Notes under the pieces: generated by a model
What the model was told of the DNA's origin: nothing
Databases searched by the model: none
The model's input: only the letters and a program-made list of their open reading frames with translations
Part shown: positions 11,886 through 26,180 of the stretch, piece by piece
Layout of the letters: each line of letters starts with the position of its first letter
Position numbering within the stretch: the stretch's first letter is position 1
NCBI RefSeq assembly: GCF_024679245.1
Contig: NC_090184.1
Coordinates: forward strand, 17,634,644-17,698,643
DNA length: 64,000 nt
DNA from: Pseudorasbora parva
Taxonomy: Eukaryota; Chordata; Actinopteri; Cypriniformes; Gobionidae
Direction of reading: 5' to 3'
Position numbers and translations under genes: made by a program

Positions 11886-12286
11886 TTTTGGTAAATCTCA
11901 CTGGATGCTGCTGTTACACATTTAACTTAATATGAGTTGATTCTGTGGCCTTTAACTATGGATGGATGGACAGATAGAAAGAAATGGTTGAGGCCACTTT
12001 TGGCAAACTTGCGTATAGTTGTCCTTGGATCAGTATGTTTTTAAGTCTTGCATTTACTGTTTTCACAATCGATCATTGCTGTCAGTTTTGAGTACTCAAT
12101 CCCTTGCATCCGTCCCCAATGCGTTGCTTTTAGGAAGCTTCATTTAAGTGAGATTTTAAGGACAAGACAGGCACAGATCAGAAGGTCCATCAGTATTCCA
12201 AGCGCCTCTCTTGGACTTCACTAAAAACCTGGACAGGCTTCCTAATGAATCTCTTCCTGCTTCTGCGTGCCCTTTATGGTGCTGTG
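11886..12286. other. Unique sequence, nothing recognised
   Basis: No feature recognised. Its right boundary ACAT at 12287-12290 is the left target duplication of the LTR element. Confidence 0.4.
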
Positions 12287-12290
12287 ACAT

Positions 12291-13276
12291 TGTAAGACTG
12301 AAAAAACTAGTATATGCCGAAATGTCTGAATGAAGAACAAAGACTCTCTGAGAAAATAAGGAAATTAACATCTGAACTGTCCCTCACACACCACTGGAGA
12401 CGCAAGTCTCACCTCACTATCAGCTAATCTACATCTTTCCCTATTGACTCCCTCTCCCCCAATTCATTCCCTCTCTCATGCTGAGATCACTGAAAATGCA
12501 TCCAGAATCTCTATATTACAATGTCAATCCACACGATCGAGTATCATATGTGTTTGATATCGTTTGAAATGTCTCAGTGCGACTGGTACAAATATCTCAA
12601 CTCCACAGAAGTTAACCAAAAGATAATCAATGTTTTAAGAGTTTAAAGATATCTTGTCTTAGTTTGGTGGGTGTGGCTTTCAGCCATTTGGCCTTTGGAT
12701 CAATACAAGTCTTGATCAATGCAAATTCCCATTGTGCACTCGTGTTTACATTTGAAAGAGTTTGTGCATTTGTTTCTGGGTATTTAAGGAAATGTTGCAA
12801 AGAGCTCAGGGCTTGACACTTTAAATCGGTCAGCCCGTAATGTTGGATATCTCGAGATAGCCAGCATTATGTAGTTTTCAGAAGTCAGGTATATATTTCA
12901 TTCTTTACTTCAGACTATTTGATGTTATATATGGATTACCTTTGAATTGACTATGTAATTGGCTTTATACATTTACCTGACTGTTAAATAAATTGTTACA
13001 CTTTTGATTGATTCTGACTTGCTCTGGAATTATTCAGGTTGGGTATAATTTCAACAAAGGGTTAAACGGAATAATTAAATGTGTACTTAAACTATTAAAA
13101 ATGAATGACCAAATAACCAATTGGCATTCTAACCCAAATTCTAAATTATCATTAAATGGAGTCAGATAACGAGGAATTGGAATAAAATCCCCTTTGCCCC
13201 GCTGAAAGACCGAACGCGCAGCGAACTTCACCCGCCGATCGTTAGCCTCCATTGGGACGATTTGGGCGGCCTTACA
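12291..13276 (+). repeat. 5' LTR
   Basis: 986 bp with TG...CA termini and a 6-bp terminal inversion TGTAAG/CTTACA. AATAAA polyadenylation-type signals are present near 12989 and 13182. It ends directly before the candidate primer-binding site. Confidence 0.9.
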
Positions 13277-13279
13277 AAA

Positions 13280-13297
13280 TGGTGACCAGCCTCCGTG
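13280..13297 (+). promoter_or_regulatory. Candidate primer-binding site of LTR element
   Basis: TGGTGACCAGCCTCCGTG lies three bases after the LTR; its complement ends GGTCACCA, matching the CCA 3' end expected of a tRNA primer. I cannot name the tRNA. Confidence 0.5.
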
Positions 13298-13392
13298 ATG
13301 TTGCGACTCTCTTACGAGCAACGTCTTTTCAGCGAAGTATTCGATTTTAAAATCAACAAGAGGTTTGAGCTTCTCTTTCTTCAGCTGTTCTG

Positions 13393-13398
13393 GTAAGT
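13393..13398 (+). promoter_or_regulatory. Candidate splice donor in LTR leader
   Basis: TCTGGTAAGTAAAA at 13390 matches the U1 consensus (GTAAGT). Possible acceptors are TTTCTGTCTCAG ending at 16026 and GACTCTTTTCAG ending at 17399. Spliced leaders are usual in retroviral-type transcripts, but here no coding product is visible. Confidence 0.4.
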
Positions 13399-16300
13399 AA
13401 AATTCTTTGCCTTTTTAGAAATGTTTAGGGAAAAACAGACGCATCCCATATAGACACATGAATAGAATGGGTCGGAATACCCAATGTTAGACCGGAACCG
13501 CAATCCGGTGGGGTTTAAGAATTTAGATACAATCACATATCAGGGACATGATAGCGACAGCGCAGTAGAGGAATTGAAACTCGTGTTATGGATTTTAAAA
13601 TATATTCTTGTCGGCATAGACCTACGCAACAACTAAACCTAATTGGAAAAACATCTTCCAAATTACTTTCTGGGACTCGATGAAAAGTTGTAAATTAGAG
13701 TGTTTTTAAAATCAGCTAAATGCTTTCTCCATTGTTTTATTAGTTGCAACAAACTAGCAACGCACGGTGAGAACGAGCAAACAATAGAATGAGAATTCTA
13801 AGTTTGTAAACAACTGGAATACATTTGTGATTTGATAAATAGCAAAGTTGATATTTGTTTATGAAAAGCAAAGTAGGAAAACAGGCTGATGCATATGTAA
13901 CATGTAAAGTTAGGAAAACTTTTTGTTTGATCGGCTACAAATATTATTGCTACACAGCAAAATTACTCGTGACTGCAAATGATTAAGAGGTGGTAAGATT
14001 AAAATCTAAGACTGATATACAAAATGATAATGATGTTGTTACTGTATTTTTGTTAAGAAACCGCATGTTAATGTTCTGAGTGGCTCAGTGAGCCCACGAG
14101 GTGTACCACGCCCACTCAGAGAACAGACTTTCTCTCCATGTTCAATCGGAGCGTTTAGCCCAATAAGTAACAAACTGAATCTATCACATTTTGTGAATAC
14201 AGTTAAAATTACCATTGTGCCGCCATGCAGATTAGTCTTTAAATAGACTAAATCAAGCAAATAGGCATTTGTAATCTCAAAAGATGAATGTGCTTGCATC
14301 AGCCTGAACCACAGTCTTTTTCATATTCAAATGTATTGACGCGATGCAATCTGAAACTTCAGAATTCAAACAGAGATTTGGTGATGCACTCAGCATGTTC
14401 GTTCTGTGTTAACAACAGAGTCGCCCATTGGCTTTAAGCCTGACCATTGTTATGCACACGGTGAGCATGATGGTGCAGCAATGATTGCCTTTTGAAGAAA
14501 AGAACACAAATGAGCTGTTCCACAGACTCTTCAGGAACCAGAAATAATATTATTTAATTTATATTGTTTTTAATATAATATAATTGTATTATAAATCAAA
14601 ACATAATATACATTGTATTAAAATTGCCAAGCAGGGCATTAGGAGAAAGATCAAATTATTTATGGATTGTTACATTTGATTTCATTCTAATTTAATCTGA
14701 AATTATTGACTTTAGTAGATTACGTTGTATCCATTCGTTACCGCAAATCTGCGTCAGGTTAGAAACGGACTAAAACTACTTTTGAGTGGAGCATTGGGGC
14801 ACGCCAATTGAGTTTTTAGAGCTCCGCCTAACGCTTAGCATTAGTTCAAGTGTACTTAGATTGTGAAGGCTAAAAAAAAAAAGGAGTTTCCGTTTAGGAC
14901 AACAATGTTGCTCGACCAACCTAAATAGGGTGAGCCTTACCTCTGTTTAAAGTAAAGTTACTCTAGCTAAGTGTACATGGGAAACCATGGCACGATCATA
15001 CCAAAACTACTATTAGAGAAAGTATCGGTCGACTTATAGCTATAGTAGTGGTCGTGACCTCTGACTAGAGATAACATTGCTTTAATTTAAGTGTACACAG
15101 TCTATGGGGACTAAACAAAATACTTTTAGAATGAGTGAGCATGTGGGCAACCCTCTAAATAGTATAGTCAATTACCTCTGTCTACATGACTAAGACTGGC
15201 GAGTTTGTGATCGTGGGCCCGCATAATAAATGGCCAGTGCGAGGACCCTAAGCGACGATGAGAACCGAATAAACAAGTCCAATAAGAGAAAAGAGTTAAA
15301 TAGATTAATCAAACACGTACTCAAATGTATAAATTATTAAAAATCTTTGGAAACCTTTTAGTTTATGGAGTCAGATGAAATATTGAGGTAATGCATAAAG
15401 AAATGTATTGGATTTTAATCTTGTGTTGCATTGGGTTAATTCCCAGTGCCAAAAGGGAGGGGTTGTGCTGTTATCTTTTGCCTTTACAAGAACAGAGCTA
15501 TATGTGTGGCACTGATAATAGCAAACCAATTCACCCTTCACCACAGAAGTACCTCAATTTTTTTACAGGTCACAGAGACCTCAAATAATCAAATGTGTGT
15601 GCGACACCGTAAAACAAAATTCAAAGCAGACAACACCAAAACAGGTGAATCAATTTCTGCCCACAGATCTGACTGTAAAGAGAGCAACTGGAAATAAAGC
15701 CATGGGAACCAACCCATCGGAATTCATGACAGTATGAGCGATAAAAGCTCTGATTAGTCCAGAAAAATTCTCCAGCAGAACTGGGGTTTCTAATGCTCAC
15801 AGCAGACTGTGAAGGCTCGACTGTAAGAACAGTTTTAAGGTGTCACACACTGTACTAAAACAACAGCAACAATTCAGACCTGGCCGATGAAACTCTGTTT
15901 CATGTGACAGCCAGGATGAAAATTGCAACAGGAATAATAGTGCCATTCAAATAAGTCCACATCTGACTGAAGCTGTTGATAATGTCAGAATTAACTGTGA
16001 TTCTCTTTGCATTATTTCTGTCTCAGGTTGACAACTGCAATTCCTTGGAGGATGGACACCAGGATGGGGCTAACACCCCCATCAGAGCCAGAACAATGGA
16101 ATTGTTAGAACAACCTGGAATGATGGAGATGGGTGCGAAAACACTTAATGGGGTCATTCACACTTCACAAAATGTATACCTCCCAGTGTAGCACTGGAAC
16201 TAAATTTTGCAACACAGATTGTTATTGATAAGACTCCACCCATCTCCACACAGAACACACACCTCCTTCACTACACCCTTATTTCACCTGAAACAGATCA

Positions 16301-16769
16301 AATCTATCCAGGTTGTACACTACACATAAAAGATGGCATAGAGTCCAAAAGTGTTACCTCACTAAAGATCTATTGTCCATCTTTTCACAACAACAGATCC
16401 AAATAGCTTCACACACACAGGATAGTAGAGTTGGTCACATGATGACAGTATCACAAAGACACACATAGCAAACGCTATTCACAACATCCTCATGGGAAAA
16501 CACTGTATTACACATGTGCAAGGCTAATCACAAATTGATGAGGCAAATTCTAAAGCAGAAAGACAGACCTGCTATGGAAATTCAAAATTTTTAAACTTTC
16601 TGATTGTTATTGATGTGGTTGGAAAGTCAGAGGGCCCCTGATTTGTCAACACATCACTAATAACAGAAATATTATCAAAGTAGATAAAGCTGAAGTGTGA
16701 GCACTTCAATCAATTTACAAAAATTAAAATTTGATCCTGTAATCGATTTTGATGTAGCCTGCCTGCTGC

Positions 16770-16918
<149 letters not shown>

Positions 16919-17695
16919 TGACAAGGAATACACAATCCACATTATTGTATGACTAAACATATTTAGATCTGCCTTAATTGCATTGGAAGATTCCTGAACA
17001 AACACAGTGGTTATTATATATATATGTATATCTTCATAATTGTGATTGAATATTGAATATTATTGATGTTATTATATATGCATATCATCTATTTAAATAT
17101 ATAAACTGCACTGACTTTTTGCTGCATTTCCTTAGGTAATTCAGACCAAGAATACTTAAATTCCGCTATCACTTTATCCCAGTGACAGTGAAGAATTAGG
17201 TGATTAAATTTATTTAATCCACCCCACCAATTATGACCTTAAAAAACATTTGAGAGAAGGTGTACCAATCGCACTGCTGACGTGAACCCACATTGTTCTT
17301 TCTTTTATGTTTTCTTGCATTATATGTTCTTATGCATTTCTCTACGGCTTTAAGTTCATCAGTGTTCAGTCGTTAAGTGGACATTAAGACTCTTTTCAGG
17401 TGTCAACTACGGAGAAGCCTTCCACCTATTGAAATCTACCCAGTGAACCACACCATTGGAGGTGTGAGGATTACACAAGGTAGAACACCTGAACACATTC
17501 ACCCACCAGCTGAAACTCAAGCTACACAAACCTGGCGAGACGGTGTCCTGCAGGTGAACAAAGAGTCTTCCGAAGGGCTCTGCAGCTGCTAAGACAATTT
17601 CTTCATCTCAAGGATTGAACCAACATCTAACCAACGTCTAACAGTGATCCCATAGGACCACCAGAGTTTGACCCATTGGGATCAAGAGGTGGAAC

Positions 17696-18681
17696 TGTAA
17701 GACTGAAAAAACTAGTATATGCCGAAATGTCTGAATGAAGAACAAAGACTCTCTGAGAAAATAAGGAAATTAACATCTGAACTGTCCCTCACACACCACT
17801 GGAGACGCAAGTCTCACCTCACTATCAGCTAATCTACATCTTTCCCTATTGACTCCCTCTCCCCCAATTCATTCCCTCTCTCATGCTGAGATCACTGAAA
17901 ATGCATCCAGAATCTCTATATTACAATGTCAATCCACACGATCGAGTATCATATGTGTTTGATATCGTTTGAAATGTCTCAGTGCGACTGGTACAAATAT
18001 CTCAACTCCACAGAAGTTAACCAAAAGATAATCAATGTTTTAAGAGTTTAAAGATATCTTGTCTTAGTTTGGTGGGTGTGGCTTTCAGCCATTTGGCCTT
18101 TGGATCAATACAAGTCTTGATCAATGCAAATTCCCATTGTGCACTCGTGTTTACATTTGAAAGAGTTTGTGCATTTGTTTCTGGGTATTTAAGGAAATGT
18201 TGCAAAGAGCTCAGGGCTTGACACTTTAAATCGGTCAGCCCGTAATGTTGGATATCTCGAGATAGCCAGCATTATGTAGTTTTCAGAAGTCAGGTATATA
18301 TTTCATTCTTTACTTCAGACTATTTGATGTTATATATGGATTACCTTTGAATTGACTATGTAATTGGCTTTATACATTTACCTGACTGTTAAATAAATTG
18401 TTACACTTTTGATTGATTCTGACTTGCTCTGGAATTATTCAGGTTGGGTATAATTTCAACAAAGGGTTAAACGGAATAATTAAATGTGTACTTAAACTAT
18501 TAAAAATGAATGACCAAATAACCAATTGGCATTCTAACCCAAATTCTAAATTATCATTAAATGGAGTCAGATAACGAGGAATTGGAATAAAATCCCCTTT
18601 GCCCCGCTGAAAGACCGAACGCGCAGCGAACTTCACCCGCCGATCGTTAGCCTCCATTGGGACGATTTGGGCGGCCTTACA
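17696..18681 (+). repeat. 3' LTR
   Basis: Direct copy of 12291-13276 with no length difference. It is preceded by a short purine-rich tract (AAGAGGTGGAA) and followed by the ACAT duplication. Confidence 0.9.
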
Positions 18682-18685
18682 ACAT

Positions 18686-19786
18686 CATAAATCAGCAGCA
18701 ACACTGAAGCTTCTCATCAGGTGGGGGGAGTTTCAGTCCCTGTCTGGCAAATGGCTTCCGTTTATCAAGCGTCATCCCTTATGACTACTGATGTCAAATC
18801 ATCAGGGAGGTGAGAGCAGAAGGACTTGAGGATTTTAGAAAAACTGTATTATCCTCCCATGTATTTACACCCTGTGATTAAGGAGATGTCCTTGTCTGGG
18901 CCTTCAGGAAGCAGTGAAAAATAAACAAATCAGAATGAAATAAAAGCATCCCGGGGAACATTATGGGTTTTGGTAATTGAAAGCGAGAGTAATGGAAGAG
19001 TAATCACAGCCGTCATAATCATAAAACAGCCTATCACAATAAACCGTACAAGGTTCAGCATTCAACGTTTGACCCATTAAAATTCCACTTGCTGCATTCC
19101 AACGCATCACCACCCAATCAAGACTCTCACATAGAAGGGTCCTAAACGTTTTAAAATGGAACTCCACAGCAGGAACTTACTTTGGCTGAAAGTCTTCATA
19201 TATATTACGTGGAATTGCATTAAACTTAAGGACATTGAGAAAAGGCTTAAAAATAAAGATTTGAAAGTAAAAAAAGGCACAAAGGGTTTACGGTGCCCAG
19301 TTTCCTATTCTGTCAGGTACCATCCAAATCTACCTCATAATGTATGACCTTGTCAAATACAGATGGAAGCACAGAAGCTTTTACCTTTTTCTAAAATAAG
19401 AAGGCTTTTTCTGAATTGTGTGGCGGTAGTAGAGTATAGTACTGGCATCTTATTTGAGATGGTGGATTTATTTTATATTTTACCGTTTTTGAATATTTAG
19501 TCATTAATAATAATAAATGTGTCATTTTAGAAAATAACCACTACATTTTTAAATACGTATGTGTCGTTTTTGAATTCATTATTTTAGTGCAAAATGTTCA
19601 ATCACTAAAGAAGTGAACAAAACATTTTCAAATTCTAATATCAGCATAACGATTTGAGGGAATCATGTCATTCTGTTTGATTTGAATCATCCAAATAACA
19701 TCATGTGCTTTAATAGAGGCAAGAACAGCTGAATTTACGTACAAAGATTCACGTAAAGTTACAAATTATCAGATTTGGTTAATATG
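18686..19786. other. Unique sequence, nothing recognised
   Basis: No repeat ends or coding motifs recognised. Confidence 0.4.
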
Positions 19787-20159
19787 TAGCCCTTACAGGG
19801 ACATGGTGATGGAAAAAATATGAGATGGGAGGACAAATTATATGTCAAAGCTTTTGCATTCTCGCAAATGTTTTGTGTTCCCCATGTTTTCGCTTGAAAA
19901 TTGTTTGTGTTCTCCTAAGAAATTTCAAGTTCTAGTTCTTTACAAGCGAACGCAAGTTTATTGATGGAACTCAAACATTTGGCAAGAGAAGACAAAAGGT
20001 TTGAGAGCAAATGCAAAGTTTTTCAAGGGGAACGCAAATGTTTTGCAAGTGAACAGAATGTTTCTCGGGGGAACACAAAAGTGAAAGAGTGAAAACAAAC
20101 ATTTTGAAAAATATTTTTCCTCCCATCTCCTATTTTTTTCCACCACACTTCTCTGTAAA
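19787..20159. mobile_element. MITE with ~40-bp terminal inverted repeats
   Basis: The left end TTACAGGGACATGGTGATGG with AGATGGGAGG is mirrored on the right as CCTCCCATCTCC and CCACCACACTTCTCTGTAAA. The interior contains imperfect repeats of GAACGCAAATGTTTTGC-type words. No target duplication could be fixed and no protein is encoded. Confidence 0.65.
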
Positions 20160-20375
20160 TTAGCAACCATAGAAATAGTGTAAATTCTTAATTATGTCTT
20201 TTTTTCGTTTGACCTTTTTTCTTATTTCCATAAAACTTTAAAACTTTTGTTATTTCTATTTCTATATTCGATTTTGAATGCCAGGATATTTTTATGGTTG
20301 CCGACATTTGGACCAAATTATATTCCTTTTCCCCCTTGTATGCATTTACCATGCAACAACAGATATTCTGAGACT

Positions 20376-20500
20376 GTTTGTGTGTGTGTGTGGTCCAGGT
20401 AAGCTCTTCGTAATGAGGACAATATGTCCCCACAAAGATGGCAATGTAAATGTAAAAATGCACAACGTTTACTGTGATGGATAGGGTTAGGGGAATATAC
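20376..20500 (+). repeat. GT-microsatellite-linked repeat, copy 1
   Basis: A short (GT)n tract is followed by AGGACAATATGTCCCCACAAA, GATGGCAATGTAAA, AAATGCACAACGTTTACTGTGATGG and AGGGTTAGGGGAATATACAG. The same order of words is found at 40148-40383 and, inverted, at 26690-26885. Confidence 0.7.
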
Positions 20501-20505
20501 AGTTA

Positions 20506-20680
20506 GTGGTGCAGTACTCGAGACCAGTCTTGGTCTTAACACCGGTCTTAAGACCATTTTTTGAAGGTCTTGGTCTTGTCTCGGTCTCGACTGCATTTGC
20601 ACTCTTTGTTGTCTTGGTCTCAGACTTAGCGGCTTCTGGATTTTATCTCGAGACCCCAACTGCAAGGACAACCACTAAAC
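20506..20680. mobile_element. CTCGAGAC-type hAT MITE
   Basis: The left end TTAGTGGTGCAGTACTCGAG is mirrored at the right by CTCGAGACCCC and AACCACTAAA. The interior is rich in GTCTTGGTCT and CTCGGTCTCGA words, as in the subterminal regions of the hAT-like element at 4932-6235. Confidence 0.6.
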
Positions 20681-21881
<1,201 letters not shown>

Positions 21882-22380
21882 TAGCCTAGAAATCTAGACG
21901 CACCCTAGTGGCAGCAAATCTAATTGCAGCCATGGCATCTACTAGCAACTATCAACTAGCCGGAAAAACCAACCTCTGGTCTGGCCAATCACATCGTGTA
22001 TAGAGTCAGTCGACGGGCTTAACGTAATGACGGCATAGTTGCGATGGTTCCACATGCTACTTGAAAACAATGAAGGTGGCAAACAGCGGTCTTTCCAAAC
22101 GGCTTTGGCTGCGACTCTGGAAGACATAGAGTTAAGCTTTTCTTTGAGAAAAGAACAGAGCGGCACTGAAGTCATTCTTAATAAATAGTATATGTTCTGA
22201 GTTTTACAGACCAGATACAGTGAAAGTTCAATCTATAAACCAGCTCTGCTTCACCTTTGTTGTTCTGGTTGGTTGCAGCTCTATCCAATAGCGTGCAGAG
22301 GGAATCTAAAAGACAACCGTTTATACCGCCCCTCAGATTGAGCCCTGCCAATAGTGAGATTCCAGACCAAACGTCTTCAT
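21882..22380 (+). mobile_element. 9-bp-TSD family, copy E (3' truncated)
   Basis: It begins TAGCCTAGAAATCTAGACGC and follows the family through ATCACATCGTGTATAGAG, GCCACTCT-type words and GAGACCAAACGTCTT-like sequence, but lacks the terminal GGCTTGTCAGGCTA. With the right end missing, no target duplication can be tested. It is useful because it shows the family sequence (GGGCTTAACG) at the site where copy A received its TTAA insertion. Confidence 0.8.
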
Positions 22381-22979
22381 GAATAAATCCTCACATAAAC
22401 CCATAATAATAATTATAATAATTATTTACCTGTGCTCCTCCTACCTGTATAACAACTTAACAAAATATACATAAATTGTGATCAGTTTGCACTGCATAAG
22501 TTATGAATTATCTAGATTAATCCTTATTAAAGGTACTGACACTATTTACTCAAGAGCAGAGCATATTTAGGGAGCAATTACTTTTTTTCTTTATTGTCAT
22601 TATAAGTGGTTACTGTCACTTTAAAAGATCTTCTGCTGTCGCACGATGCGGATGTGAGATGCTGAAGTCGCAGTTACAAAACGCGTGACTGTCCCCCACC
22701 TTCTCCTCTTCAGAAAATTACATTTAAAGGTATTTACACGAGGGTTTGGGTTTTTCGGCAGGAGTGCTTTCCGTCTCTATCGTTATGTCCATCATCCATC
22801 TCTGTTTGGTTTTTTTCCCCGCGTTGTCAGTCGTCATCTGAGCTCACACACTAACCTCATGACAACGACAACCTACTGTAGGCTACTGCAGATGGCAGTT
22901 ATCGCGAGGCTAGTTACAGAGCTCAGATTGGAAATGTTTTGTTTTTTTTACTCCGGTATTATTATTTTTTTAATAATGC
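22381..22979. other. Unclassified sequence
   Basis: No definable element. An open frame of 145 codons at 22685-23122 runs through this block and the adjacent hAT-type end; it shows no domain and looks incidental. Confidence 0.35.
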
Positions 22980-23096
22980 AGGTTAAAATACGGGAGATTT
23001 ACAGGAAAATACTAATTCGGGAGGACGGCGGGAAAGAGGGTAAAATACGGGACTTTCCCGGCCAAAACGGGATACTTGACAGGTATGTAATATGTA
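22980..23096. mobile_element. hAT-type terminus (…GGGATACTTGACAGGTA)
   Basis: GTTAAAATACGGGAGATTTA, TAAAATACGGGACTTTCCCG and GGGATACTTGACAGGTA are the repetitive end of an abundant fish hAT family, as I recall it. The opposite terminus was not located. Confidence 0.45.
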
Positions 23097-23119
23097 TGCA
23101 TGGCTATGACCCCTTGTGG

Positions 23120-23380
23120 TAATTAGCACGTTTATTTTAATTATTAGTTAATATAATATGTTATCAAGGAATTAATACATTATGACACATTTAACTAATA
23201 CAAATTTAATGACTACTTAATTTATTAATCATGTAGAATCTTCATTAGTTGCTGATGCAGTAATCATTAATAAATGGGTTAGTTCACCATTAGTAATACA
23301 TTAACTCATGATTATCTGTGCATTAGTTAAGCATGAATTAATGCATATTAGTGCACCCGTATTGTAAAGTGGTACCAAAA
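23120..23380. repeat. TTAATGCATTAGT-type MITE fragment
   Basis: Recurrent words such as CATTAGTT, ACTTAATTT and ATGCATATTAG end in GTATTGTAAAGTGGTACC, the inverse of the common GGTAACACTTTACAATA fish MITE end. The left boundary is unclear. Confidence 0.5.
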
Positions 23381-23439
23381 TATCTCTTTCTAAAAAAGCA
23401 TTTATCAAATTGGTACCTTGCTAACCAAAAAAAAAGGGG

Positions 23440-23728
23440 GGGGGGGAATTAAAGAGATAGTGGAATGAAATTGTGAAAAAAATTAAATTATGGCATTAAT
23501 TACTCACCCTCATGTCGTTCCAAATGTTGGTCGCTTCATAAAATTAAGGTTAAACCACCGGAGTTACGCTGACTATTTAAACAATGTCTTTACTACCTTT
23601 CTGGACCTTGAAACTGTGAAATTGCTGTTTATGGAGAGGCCAGAAAGCTCTCAGATTTGATCAAAAATATCTTAATTTGTGTTCTGAAGATAAACAAAGG
23701 TCTTACAAGTTGGGAACGACATGAGGGC
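23440..23728. mobile_element. MITE of the ACTCACCCTCATGTCGTTCC family
   Basis: It starts near GGAATTAAAGAGATAGTGG, contains ATTACTCACCCTCATGTCGT at the left and its counterpart GGAACGACATGAGGGCGAGT at the right: an inverted-repeat element about 290 bp long. AATATCTTAATTTGTGTTCT matches the related copy at 28610-29107. Confidence 0.65.
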
Positions 23729-24890
23729 GAGTGTTCATACTGTCAAAGAACTACTGAATAACCAGTTTTTGCACCTTGGTTTTTATCAATGCCCATGTGC
23801 ACTAGAGGGTGCTTTGCATTGTGAATGTCTACACTGTAAATCAAAGAGAAAGGAGAATCGTGTTTTTCATGCAACCTCTCGCTATCAGTCACTCAACTGG
23901 AAAGTCACATCACAGAGTGTTGACTGTATGTCTGAGATATCAGTGACAGAGCACGTCTTCCACACTTCTAAGGCAGAACTCTTGGACTTGGACATGGAGT
24001 TTATGAACAAAGTGTGTTATTTAGCTAGTGGCAGAAGTCCAAACCAGCCGGAGACGCATGGCATGATGCCTGCAACCAAAGAATGAAGAAGAAAAAAAGA
24101 AGAGACAGAGAGTTGTTATAATTACCTCTGAGAGCTGCTGTAAGTGCTGAGGGAAGCTGTTTTCCACATCTCACGGCGAACGTTTAAATGAGGGGGTAAC
24201 TAACTCAAAGACTTTCTTCTAACGTACGAACACAAACTCTGTCTCTCTCGCCCGGTTGCTCTGAAATATTGGTAAACTTTCCTCAAGGTCATCGGTTGGT
24301 GGTGTAATAAATTCTACTTTGAGCTTTGCTGACAGTCCTGTTCTCCGCTCTGCTCTCTTAAAGAGCCGAGGCTCCGCGGCCCTCCACCTGGACACTTTCT
24401 GCACCAGAGATCATCTGTTATCATTACTTGCTCATCTTGAAATCTTCCCTTGCCAATCTACAGGTCACCATCATCACAAAAGTCTCCCTCTGCAACACAC
24501 AGCTCAATGCAAGCGCCAGTACTGCACAGTTTATTGATAAACTCCATGGAGTCATTTATAAAATGTCCCTGACACTCTCCACAGAGCCCATAATAGATCT
24601 CATGATTGAGTGCCACCATTACTACCCAACACTAACCTGCATGCTAACAAGTTCAAACACCGAGTTAATAGGGCAAACAGCCGTTTATATTGTGGTACTT
24701 CTGCCCAAAGCAAAGAAAACAATCACAAATTGGATCTCTTTTATAGCTTAAACCCAGCCGGTGGTACTAACAACTATATTGATTAGTAATTTCATTTATC
24801 AATAATTAAATCGATTATTTATTTATTTTTAAAGCTAAGTAAAATGTCCAGTGTATTTCTTTTACATGTTTTATACACTATTCAAATGCT
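23729..24890. other. Unique sequence, nothing recognised
   Basis: Open frames of 107-121 codons at 23721-24086 and 24428-24751 have no recognisable domain; no splice-bounded exon could be argued. I do not call a gene. Confidence 0.4.
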
Positions 24891-25090
24891 TCAAGAAAAA
24901 TGTATTGTTATTATCAATGTTGGAGACAGTTGTGCTGCTTAATAACTGGGTGTAAGCAATGATGCTTTTTCCAGGATTCTTTGATGAATAAAAAGTTCAA
25001 AAGAAATTTTATTTGAAATATATATTTTTTAACATTATAAATATCTTCCCTGCTGAAAATTCCTGCATAAATTCCAATCACTGTTTGTGC
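24891..25090. repeat. Dispersed repeat (AGGATTCTTTGATGAATA family), copy 1
   Basis: TTATTATCAATGTTGGAGAC, GTTGTGCTGCTTAATA and CCAGGATTCTTTGATGAATA are words I know from an abundant cyprinid dispersed repeat. A longer relative is at 59085-59890. Confidence 0.55.
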
Positions 25091-25920
25091 TTGCACATTT
25101 AACACAATAATCATCTAGAGAAAAATATGATTAGAACATTGATTTATTGTAATATATAATTATAACTTACCCATCTGATTAAAATGGATGGAAAATTAAA
25201 ATTGAAAAATTGAACTGGTTTATTTACGATTATAATTAAAACTTTCTTTAAAAGTTGCCAGCTACGCTAGAATTTTCTTTTCACAAAAATGTCATGGCCT
25301 CCAGAATATATTTCTGAATATTTATAATGTATTCTATACAGAGAATAAATAAATGTATTCTAGCTTAATACTTTTTTTTATTCTTTTATTTTTTAATCAA
25401 CACTTGGATGTCAGTAAGCAACATTTTAAGAAAACAGCTGAGAAAAGCAAATTTGTGTCAAAGACTACATCCAGATCGCATTCAGAACGATGTTCAAATA
25501 ATAGATGTAGTAGATCAAGTCCATCAACACCTCTAATGCTTACACAGTCATAAAGCTTGCCCTGGGTCAACAACATATATATTCTGTTTAATGTTGATGA
25601 TCGCTTTAGATTATACATCTGCTTGCATATGCTATTGCTTGTTTCTGCTTCTTCTTCATGTCTTTTGATCAAGAGATTCAGTACTCTTTCAAAAGATTTG
25701 TTATAGCGCCGCCCCCCGGTGAGATTGAGGATGGTCATCTTTCAATGGTACAGTAACAACTTGATAGAGTTCAAAATTGAAACTTGAAAATCTATTTGAG
25801 TTTTTAACGCTTTAATGCTTTAAAAACTTTAATGCTCATTTGGGAACTTGCATGTGTCAGCTGTTATAGTCAATGATTTCAAAAAGCGTACATAGTAAAA
25901 GGTATGTCTTCGCAGACATA
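25091..25920. other. AT-rich sequence, nothing recognised
   Basis: No definable repeat or gene. A 113-codon minus-strand frame at 25397-25738 has no recognised domain. Confidence 0.4.
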
Positions 25921-26180
25921 CACTGTAAAAAAAAATCAGGTCTCCAATTGAAAATGGCAATTGAAAATGAAAGAAACTGATCACATCTAAGTTTTTCAGC
26001 TGGCCGAATTGAATTTCTTTCAATTAAATTGCATAAATTCAAAGAATTTCAATTCGGCCAACTGAAAAATGTATCAATTCACAGAATTTCAATTCGGCCA
26101 ACTCAAAAATTTAGATATGATCAGTGACTAGAAATTTTTTAATTGGAGACATTTTATTTTTATTTTTTTTTTACAGTTTG
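25921..26180. mobile_element. MITE with CACTGTAAAAAAAA ends
   Basis: The left end CACTGTAAAAAAAAATCAGG with TCTCCAATTGAAAA is mirrored at the right by AATTGGAGACATTTT and TTTTTTTTTACAGT. Internally, AGAATTTCAATTCGGCCAAC occurs twice in tandem and once inverted as GGCCGAATTGAATTTCTTT. About 260 bp, no coding. Confidence 0.7.

Noticed and set aside
22685..23122. A 145-codon open frame as a gene
   Set aside because: It runs through a hAT-type terminus and unclassified sequence and shows no domain, signal peptide or exon boundaries.
23721..24086. A 121-codon open frame as a conserved exon
   Set aside because: I see no domain, and no acceptor or donor placement fits better than chance. A cross-species alignment would decide.
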